Source: Callipepla californica brunnescens
Lineage: Eukaryota > Chordata > Aves > Galliformes > Odontophoridae
Direction of reading: 5' to 3'
Assembly (NCBI GenBank): GCA_023055505.1
Contig: JALIRH010000002.1
Span: 36,713,733 to 36,777,732 of the forward strand
DNA length: 64,000 nt
How positions within the stretch are numbered: position 1 is the stretch's first letter; each line of letters begins with the position of its first letter. The notes below the pieces were generated by a model. The model worked only from the letters and a program-made list of their open reading frames with translations, had not been told where the DNA came from and made no database searches. This document shows, in pieces, positions 55,301 through 64,000 of the stretch. A program made the translations under genes and the position numbers.

Positions 55301-58300
55301 GCTGTGTGCAGTCCTCAAGGCCAGCAGCTACTGCAGCTTCTCTGAGGGACTTGGAAAAGATCCCAGCTGGTGAGCACTGAGTGAAGCACATTTCTGACAG
55401 CAACTATTCAGTGCTGATTTGCTCTTCTGAAGGCCTGTACATTATGCATGGGTCCTCACAAATCAGGACACTGCTTCTAATCCAAATGCATATTATTATT
55501 GAACTGATCTTGTGTTCTCTCTGTGCTTCTATCACTGAATCAAGAGAAGTATTTTTTCACGCTTGAACTTAAATGATCTTTATTCACAGTCATTTATTAT
55601 GCACTGATTGATTCAAAGGAATCACTTTCATTACCAGTTATGCTTGTTATAGATCTTAGTTTGTAATGAAACAACTAATACTGTTTTCTTGGAATTCAGA
55701 GTTAACAAGTGTGCTTTTAGCCTCTTAACAACAACTATTCCTTTAATACGTGTGTTTAAGGACAGCAGTGAATCTCGCATCATGACCTAGAAGTCATTAC
55801 GTTCATAAAAATTCCTCTCAGGCTAATTACATGAGGAGTTTAAATGTTTCAGAGCTTCTGTAATAGGTGGGAAAAGGGGTAATTACTCATGCTTCTGAAA
55901 TGTAAAACTCATGCAGACTTCAGGTAAACAGTAATGACTTCAGATTTATTTAGAAGGGAATAAGAAACCAACATAACTCACAAATAAACAAACTTACTGT
56001 TGTTAAACTAAGCTCTCTTCTGGCACTTACAGGAGACAAATAATCATCAAGACACTCCGTAGATGCTGTTTGGGAGTGGTAAGTCCAAGCTTCTTTCTAA
56101 AAAGGTCAAAGAGAAATTGTTAACACTTATCAACGCTCACATGAAAAAAAGATGTTCTGATCTGGGAAAACTTCCTGCTTTTCTGTCTTAGTGGTATTAA
56201 GTTCTGTGTCATAAATCACATTATTTATGAATGGCATGCACTGAGTCAGCTGTGGAAGTGTGGGCCACAGCCAAGTTAAAATTTTGTACTGAAATAAAAA
56301 CTAGTTAAATACATGCCAAAAAATATGATCTATTCTTCTGTAGTCTAGGATGATTCTTCAGACTCGAAGCAGAAAACAAACCTAATGGCAAACTGAACAC
56401 AGATTTATACATGAGAAGAAAAAGGGCAATATATGTACACTAATTTCTAAGAGCTTTCTGGTTGATTATTTTTTTAAGATAAATCAGGAGGGCAGAGACA
56501 TCTTACTTGTTTACTTTTTCTCTTCTCTTTCACTGTCTACCCTTTCTTTTCCATCTTTTTTTCTTTTTGAGTGACACCGAATGACGTTGAATGGAATGTC
56601 ATGTTGGTACCTACTACCAAACAGGAATACTTGGCTGCAAGTTCTATGTTTTCTTCCAGGTTTTGGCCAGTTCAGCTGTGTGCCTAATGTTGAAGGTATC
56701 CCTGAGGAGAGAAATATAATAGATAATCTGCTTTCTTTTTTTAATCATATGTGGGGTTTTCTGTACCATGGTGATTATTAGTTCTGCTAAGCACTTGCTT
56801 ACATGGGAAGTGATTTTTAAAAAAATGTCTATCTAGCATCTAAGTGGACTGTGTAAGCAAAAAGTTGCACTCACACCAATGTAATATTTCAAAGTCAAAC
56901 TTGAAGTAATCGAATCAATTACGGTGAGAATAACAAAACTACAAAGAAGTGGTTGCTCCACTATTTACGTATGTTGCAAATATTCTGTAATCCCTTGCTC
57001 ATTTAATGTTTATTTTTAGAAGAAAATAAGAACAGTAACTTTATAAATTCTTTTTTAAATACAGAAGATTGCCTTTTGTCTGTTCCTTAATATTCCAAAG
57101 CATTCCTCTTTTTTTTTTTTTAATTTATTATTATTTTTGTATATATAGGACACATGCTAAGTTATTGTACTGTGATTTGGACATACCTGCTTGTACTTAA
57201 ATGCTTCTTATTGTTAAGACTAAGATTTATTCCTTTTTAAAAGTAAGAATTTCAGGCTCCTCTAAAAGCAGTCAGATTTGATTCAAAAGCTCTTATTTTC
57301 TTGTAGGATGGTAACAACAGCTACAAGCTGATTGTTTCACCTATAAATAATAACAGGCTTCCTTAAAGATGGTGAACGTGAGAGCAGGAGTTCTGATTCC
57401 CCTTGCTCCTCATACGTCCTTGTAGCTTCTATTAAATGTTCCTTGACATCTTGACCAAACCTTGTGTTTACAGGCTATTGTTTTGTATGCAGACTGATCA
57501 ACAAAGGGAATCACACAATTAAATCCTCAAATTGTATAATAGTGTATGGGCTCTCTTTTAGGTATCTCTCTTTTCTCCTCTACAATGATCTGTATTCCCA
57601 GCCCAAAAATCTGTTTTGTATGTACCTTCTGCTCATTGCTTTGTATGGAGGCCACCTTTCTTTTTGTTTTATACAGAAACATCCAGTACAAGTGAGGACA
57701 TCTGATTATATCTGTTTCTTCTTAAACACAACTTAGGGAGGTCTTTTTTGAAGTTCTCTGATTCTATTTACTTTTTGACCTTCACACCTAAACCATTCTA
57801 TGTAGTAAAAGGTTAAAGTGGGATTGATCATAGTTTCTATGAGCTGTGAGGAGATCCTGTGAATAAATTTTAACTTTTGCTGTGTTTTATGGCATGTCAT
57901 AAATGCAAGCATTTATCAGAAAGCAATAAATTTAGATATATTCCCTGCTGAAACAAGTTCTGTTGTCAGCCAAAGTCTGCCTGAATGTTTCCTAGCATCT
58001 GTAAAGCTATAACGTTTAGATGACCCAGAACATCTCATTCAAACAGGCAATACTTAGCTTGGTTTAGACCAAAGTAAAAGGACTTGTAAGCACCTCTTCC
58101 TGTCTATTTTTTTCCTATCCTTTACAGAAGCAACTACCTCTAGTCAAACTGCTTTCAGTGATTTCCTGTACCACAAAACTCTCTTTGGTCAACAAGCTGT
58201 GTACTAAATAGAGTTGAATATTCCTTACTCTGTCCCAGATGGCTCTATACAAGGCCTCATGATGACTAGCCAAGCACTGTTGCTCTATAGATAGCCTTAG

Positions 58301-61300
58301 TTATATGAATTTTCACAAGGGTTGACCCAAACCATCAATCGGGTTAAAGATAGGAAGACATTTCTCTGAATACACTACACACTTAAAAATATATTTCTCT
58401 CGCAAACATTAATAATTGCTTCATCTTGCAGAATGCTATACAGCATTTGGCAATTAACTCTGAAGGTTTTGACGTACTAGTTATGATGAAATGGATCTTG
58501 TAGTAGAATTTTAGAAGCTTGAGGAAATTAAGAATGTATCTTCCAAATCATCATTTGCTACATGACACATAAGAAAACAACAACGGTCAACAAATGACTT
58601 CTGATGCCTTTTCTGTGAACTTGTTCAGTCTTCCCCTATCTTAACTTTCAAGCAACTACATCACACTGTGGCAAGGAAAACATTGGTCCAATGTCTGATG
58701 AATCATGTACTGTTGCCTGCTATTTAGTTTGACCCCCTCCTAACATAAACATTTGAAAGTGCCTGCTTCCTCATAGTGAAATAAAAAGTGATCAATCTAA
58801 CTGTTCTGTAACATTCACAAACCTGTAGGCCTATGGCATAACATCTCATATTTTTTCCTTTTTCAAGATTAAAAATTTATTTTTTGGTCCTCAGGGTAGT
58901 ATTTACTCCATAGATTTGAACAGCTTGCTTCTTGACCTCTAACTATTTTTTCATCTTTACTTTGTCATTTTTGAGATGGGAGAACCAGCATATAGAGTGC
59001 AGGCAGGTTGAAGATTTGTAGATGACAGAATGATGTTTTGTCCATTATAGCTTTCTTCTCTATTCCTTCCCTGCTAATTTCTAACATTTTTGAATTTTTT
59101 TGATTGCTCTTGCGCTCTGAACTGCTATTTCATGAAACTACCATTCACTGCCCCAAAATCTTGCTCCCAGTGCTAATGATCAACTCGGAGCTTAATTTTA
59201 TATGTAAATTTAGAATTATATTCCTCCGTATTAATTGGGATCCATTTATTTACACTGAAACATCATTTGCTATTTTTTTGGTCTAGTCATGTGATACCTC
59301 TACGTTTCTACACAGATAGCTCTTTTGCCATTTTAGATAACTTGGTATCAATTCACTCAAAATTGCAGCTCACTTGTAACAGGAATAATAAGTCTGCTTC
59401 TCTATTCATGAAGAAATGTGATGGTAATGGGGGCAGGAATAATGTTAAAGCATTGCATACAACATACATGCTAGTTGATCAATGCTATCTATATTCTTCA
59501 TATTCACAACAGTGGCCAATCACAGGCTGACTCAGCAGTCTGACTTCACTCAAGAATATTTCACTGTCATTAGCTGGGCATCTCTTGTGATGCCACTTTC
59601 ACAGTGAAAAAAAGATGAATTTTCTTGTCCTTAAGGAAGTGTTATGTAACTTCAGAGACCTTGGATCAATTTCTGTTGCTGCTACAGGCCTAAAGCGAAC
59701 AAGGCATTTAATTTGTTTATACCTCAGTGTCTCATTTGTAAAACACCTGCACATTGTTTTTTTGCTGTCTTGTCTATACTGAGAATCTCTTCAGGCAGAG
59801 TTTCGTTACCTGTAAGAGTGCCTAGAATAAAAGAGATCCTGACTCACATGGAGAGTTCTCAATGCTGCTAGGAGAAATCATAATCCTTACTGGAAAATGC
59901 ATTTTTTGTATATGAAAATTCAGGAAAGTGGAAATATTCAGACCTTTCAACAAAATAAGCCAGGCATATATCCTTTGTGAAACATTTTTGTCTTCTGGGT
60001 GAATGCAGACTGGAAACACCAAATTAGCATGAGCAGGTGTTTTTGTGGTATTTCTAATCTGAATGAAAAACCTCACTCTCTCAACTGACTTATTACTGGG
60101 CCACTTATAGAAAATTACCACCTAAGTGTAATAATGCAGGAGAAGCTTGGTGAGTGAAGAATGACTGTTTATCCCTTCAGTGATCTGTCTTAAAAATCTA
60201 AAATATTTCCAATTTATGATACAGTGACCAAAATGAATAAAACATTTTCATTCTCCTGTATTTATTAGTCTATACTAATTAGTGCGCTGCAGCTGAGATC
60301 TGGACAATTTGATCCATTTAGTAGTGGAGACTTTTGATTCTAGGGGAAATGTACTGGACACAAATACAGTCAGCAATGACAATGAAGTAGAAGTTTGGTT
60401 AGTCCTAGCTGCAGTACAGGGACAGACCTCTTTTGTCATTCCGTGAGGCTTTGCCATGGATCTACAACAATCATTTTTTCCTCTGGGGAGCTAGGATTTT
60501 ATCTTTAGGTTAGAAAGAGGCTACTAGATATATCTATATCTAGTTCATATCTATAGCACTTATCTTGCAGTTAGAAAAAACTACATGCAAAACAAGTGGT
60601 GGTAGTAAAGAGAAGTGGGTCATAGAAATTAAAAATAATTCAGAGGCTTCAGACATCTTGAAGGAAGAGGAGTGGGGCTCAGCCTCTATTTCTGTGAATT
60701 TTCAGCTATACAGATAGGAGCAGCTGGAAAACTTCAAAAATACTTTGTAACTTAGGACATTCTTGTCAGACCCATGGTCTGAAAGGTCTTCGGCTAGAAA
60801 ATAGAATTAACCTTGCTTTTCTCCATTTCCAGTATGTTTGTAACCACTGAGCTAATGAGGAAGAATGTTCTACTGCTGTTACATCTCCTGTGAGTGTAAA
60901 TACTGTTCTGAGAATAAGATCAGCAAGAGAAGTCCTCATTTATGAGTGTTGCTGGAGCTTTGATACAGTGTTGAAGTTTATCTGATCATCACATATTCAG
61001 AAGACTGCATGAAAACAGAACTTCATTCAAACTACAGACATGGCCATGATTAGGTGATAGATCTGTGTGGTATTTTGAGGATCTACACTTTGGACTTTGG
61101 TATTTAAAGCAGGAGTTAAACTCCTAAGCCCTTTAATGAATCCATGGTGATTAGCCAACTCAAAGACTCCAGAAGACTCATTGAATGGTTGGGAAAGGTG
61201 CATTTTCCTTTACAACAGTAGAGAGTAAGTACCTCAGAGTGACCACGGAAGTAGTAAAGACAAGGAACATAAGTAATTAATTCCTTCATCAAAGCTAAGA

Positions 61301-61751
61301 GATGGTTAGAGTTACCTTGTGTCACAGGAAGCTGTGTAAGTGCCAGAAGAGAAAAATTTGTGTTACATATTTCACCATCTGGATAATCAGGTCTTCCAGG
61401 AGTTGGCTGATTTCTCCAAGGAATAACCATAACTGTTTAACTGTTCTTACTCAATGAAAAGACATGTACCCATTGCCAAGAACTATAGACAACTGAAGCT
61501 CAGTGAGATGCATCTGGATCAGAAAGAGACCAACACACAGTCAAGACTTGCTTTTCTCTTCTGTTGTTTTCATACTAACAACACATACTGTCAGAAATTT
61601 TGAATTTATCTCATATAACAGTTGAGAGGACTTATTTATCTCCAGTGAGACAACACTGTTTATTCAGAAAATTCCTCATTCTTGTCCCCAAAATGTATTG
61701 GTCATCAATTGTGCTTCTGAGTGTACTTTTCCAAAGACGGTGGTGACTGCC

Positions 61752-61762
61752 TGCTGAGTCAC
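61752..61762 (+). promoter_or_regulatory. NF-E2 / Maf recognition element
   Basis: TGCTGAGTCAC is a perfect match to the extended NF-E2 site TGCTGAGTCAY, recognised by CNC-small Maf dimers. One isolated motif; function is inferred. Confidence 0.35.
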
Positions 61763-63144
61763 CCTTGGTAGCTGCACATTAAGCAAGTGAGACATGGTTG
61801 GAGAGCAGAAAGGGAAGGCTGCTGTGAAGAGATAGCTACAAACCATGAGATATTTGTTAGCAAAGGAAGTACACCTATACACTTGCCTTCGGAGGAGGGA
61901 TGAACAGCTCAATGGGAAGACTTCATTTTAGCTGGCTAATACTAAGACACGGATTTGGTATTACAGTAGGCCTTAAAAGAGGTCTCCTTAATTCAATGAC
62001 TGCCTGAACATATGTGTGTTCCAGTCAAAAGTACAATAATAAGAACAATACTCCAACACTTACATATGGATCTACTTGAATACTGACCCACTTCCCGATG
62101 CCTGACTTATGATCCACATCTTTTACTCCCGTAGGAAACTGAGCGATCACTGCCATCTATTGGTAACAAATAAGCTAACAATATTGTTCCACTAAGATAA
62201 TGCACTAGAAATTACATAATTTACCTGAAATCCAACTTGCTACTTAGCTAAAGATGATCATATATCTTCTCAGCCTACCACATCCTATGATGACGTTTTA
62301 AAATGCGACTTTCAGCACATGAAATGTGCTCCCTTTATGCTTTCCTTCATGTTACTTGTCTGCTTTTGTCTGTTATGATACTGCTCTCCATGATTAAAAA
62401 GAGAGTGTGCTCATGTTTTCAGAAGAAAACACCCAGTTGGTTTAACGAGGGGATTCTAGGATTCCCAAGACTGAGATAAGGTGGTTGCCAATGGGAGATA
62501 TTCTGTGCTGTTGGAAGAAATCTACTAAGTACCACATCTTCTAGATGAATGGTACTGATGGCCACTGGTTGATTTATCATTGTCACATAGTTCTTAATAG
62601 GAAAAAAATAAACAAACAAAAAAAAAACCAACAACAGGGAAATGCTTGTTGCATGAGAGCTCTACGTTTCAAATATGTAAAGGAGAATTGTTCTGACCAA
62701 CACCCATGAAATTAGTCAAAGGTGAAATAAAATAAGTGATTAACCTCTTATTAATATCTAAAACATTTATCACTATATATGAATAGTTTTTAATTAGGGT
62801 AGTAATTACAAACAGAACTAACAACGGAATAATAAGCTAGGTAATTTTCTTGAACATCTTATTTTGATTGCTCATAAGATTTCCACACCTATAAATAAAT
62901 CAGTCAAAACTAATTTTAAGTGGCTCTATGGCACTAACTGTATTAGAAGTTCCAGCTATTTATGCTAGAAAAATGTTCCATGAGTAATGCCATAATTGCA
63001 GATGTGTTATACCTCACACAAAAGTAAAGTCTCTTACTCTTTGCTGCTTTATACTTCCATTATATTATTTGGGCTTCAAATTAGAGCATTACACATAACA
63101 TAAATTTAGAAGAAATAAATAATTCTTGTTATATTTTTAAATAA

Positions 63145-63256
63145 ATGTTTTTATCTAAATTTATTTATTTATTTATTATTTAAAGACATTTATTTATTTG
63201 CTATTTATTTAAATACATTTATTTATTTGCTATTTATTTAAATACATTTTATTTCT
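63145..63256. repeat. ATTT-rich tract with a 29-bp tandem repeat
   Basis: Two perfect copies of a 29-bp unit (63186-63214 and 63215-63243; unit begins ACATTTATTT and ends TATTTAAAT) and a partial third lie in a longer TTTA-rich tract. Confidence 0.9.
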
Positions 63257-64000
63257 AAATACATTGAGAAGTAATATCCTTTTACATATTAGCTAAGTTT
63301 TTGTTTTGTTTTGTTTTGTTTTTCCAGAAAGCACAAATTTAATCATGTGTTGCCAATTATAGGTTGAGATTTGAATTACGTATTCAGATTTGGAATCTTT
63401 CAACAGACATCTTTTTCTATAAACGTTCACTATATAAGACGTGTATAGATTCACCAAATAAGATGAAAACTGTTCTATGTAAAAGAAGAATACTGATTCA
63501 TGTAGAGATACTATAATTTGATTATTTTTTCATTAAAATGAAGATTTCCCAGGTCCTTGGAGCAGTGAACAAAAATTTGGAAACTTGAATCAAAAGGTAA
63601 GATGAATAATGACAAATGGTATGTGTTGGTTACAGTTTAGAACAACTAAACAAATGAAAAAAAATAAAAATATTCCCAGTATTAGAGGGAAGCTATATGA
63701 TGAAATATCATATGAAAAACTACTGAGGAATATTTATTTTAGTCTTTTTTACATAGGAAGATTTCTTCTAAAAATGTTTATTTTCATGTACTTAGGATAT
63801 ATTTGTCTCTTTTCCTTTTTTTTTTTTTTCTTTAAATATAGGTTGTTTGATATTTAGTAGCAAGTGATGCTCTCTGGCAATGAAAAATGATGATGCTGTA
63901 CATGGATTCTGGTACAATTAAATAAACTGCTTTTCCCGGTCATCACCAAGAAGACCATAGCATAAATCTCTCTGTGTGGAAGTGCACTACGCTCTCACTG

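Larger units (their letters stand above)
52341..64000. other. Intergenic block to window end
   Basis: This 11.7 kb of AT-rich DNA has no recognised gene, rRNA, tRNA or named transposon. It holds GTTT repeats near 54817-54835, a short inverted repeat at 60523-60544, an NF-E2/MARE motif at 61752-61762, a CTCF-like motif at 62151-62163, a 29-bp tandem repeat in an ATTT-rich tract (63145-63256) and TTTTG repeats near 63300-63320. Exons of ALKAL1, expected downstream of RB1CC1 by human synteny, were not seen. Confidence 0.5.

Noticed and set aside
61116..61430. 104-codon minus-strand ORF
   Set aside because: No family match, and similar chance ORFs are frequent in this block.
1..64000. CRISPR arrays, rRNA, tRNA, bacterial operons or plasmid features
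   Set aside because: None seen. The window is vertebrate nuclear DNA with spliced exons and CR1 repeats.

Overview
The window is vertebrate nuclear DNA, almost certainly from a bird. It is AT-rich, with one large gene split into short exons by long introns. The dispersed repeats are 3'-truncated CR1 LINE copies plus two LTR copies of a type common in bird genomes. I see no mammalian SINE or L1 and no operon-like packing. A galliform such as chicken is plausible, but I cannot fix the species from sequence alone.

Positions 1-25012 hold the 3' half of RB1CC1 (FIP200) on the + strand. FIP200 is the scaffold subunit of the ULK1 autophagy-initiation complex. Eleven coding exons can be joined in one frame (1128-1254, 7057-8972, 12180-12339, 14337-14445, 14564-14804, 16504-16555, 17649-17696, 18803-18861, 20662-20798, 23387-23457, 23992-24069). 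They encode the last 998 residues: a Ser/Pro-rich linker with an LC3-interacting-like FETI motif, a long coiled coil, and the C-terminal Claw (Atg11-like) domain that binds autophagy receptors. Matched to the human gene, these are exons 14-24. The 5' half of the gene lies upstream of the window. A 3' UTR of about 0.94 kb ends after an AATAAA at 24989.

The introns hold one CR1 tail in intron 14, one CR1 copy in intron 20 and a solo LTR in intron 22. The splice architecture is the most interesting part of the gene. Tandem donors at exon 22 and tandem acceptors at exon 23 are all frame-compatible and would vary a loop of the Claw domain. A recursive-splicing-like AG|GT site lies 110 nt before the big exon, and a frame-shifting decoy donor lies 5 nt after it.

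Positions 25013-64000 are intergenic as far as I can see. I recognise no coding exon; the ORFs there are short, mostly lack plausible starts, and match nothing I know. In human the next gene downstream is ALKAL1 and then ST18, and I did not find ALKAL1 exons. The block holds CR1 fragments, including a near-identical inverted pair at 41.5 and 52.1 kb, an LTR split by a CR1 insertion at 38.2-38.7 kb, simple repeats, and several candidate regulatory motifs: a p53-type element at 41302, three perfect AP-1 sites within 42 bp at 48482, and an NF-E2/MARE site at 61752. I found no convincing new biological system; the findings are modest, testable leads.
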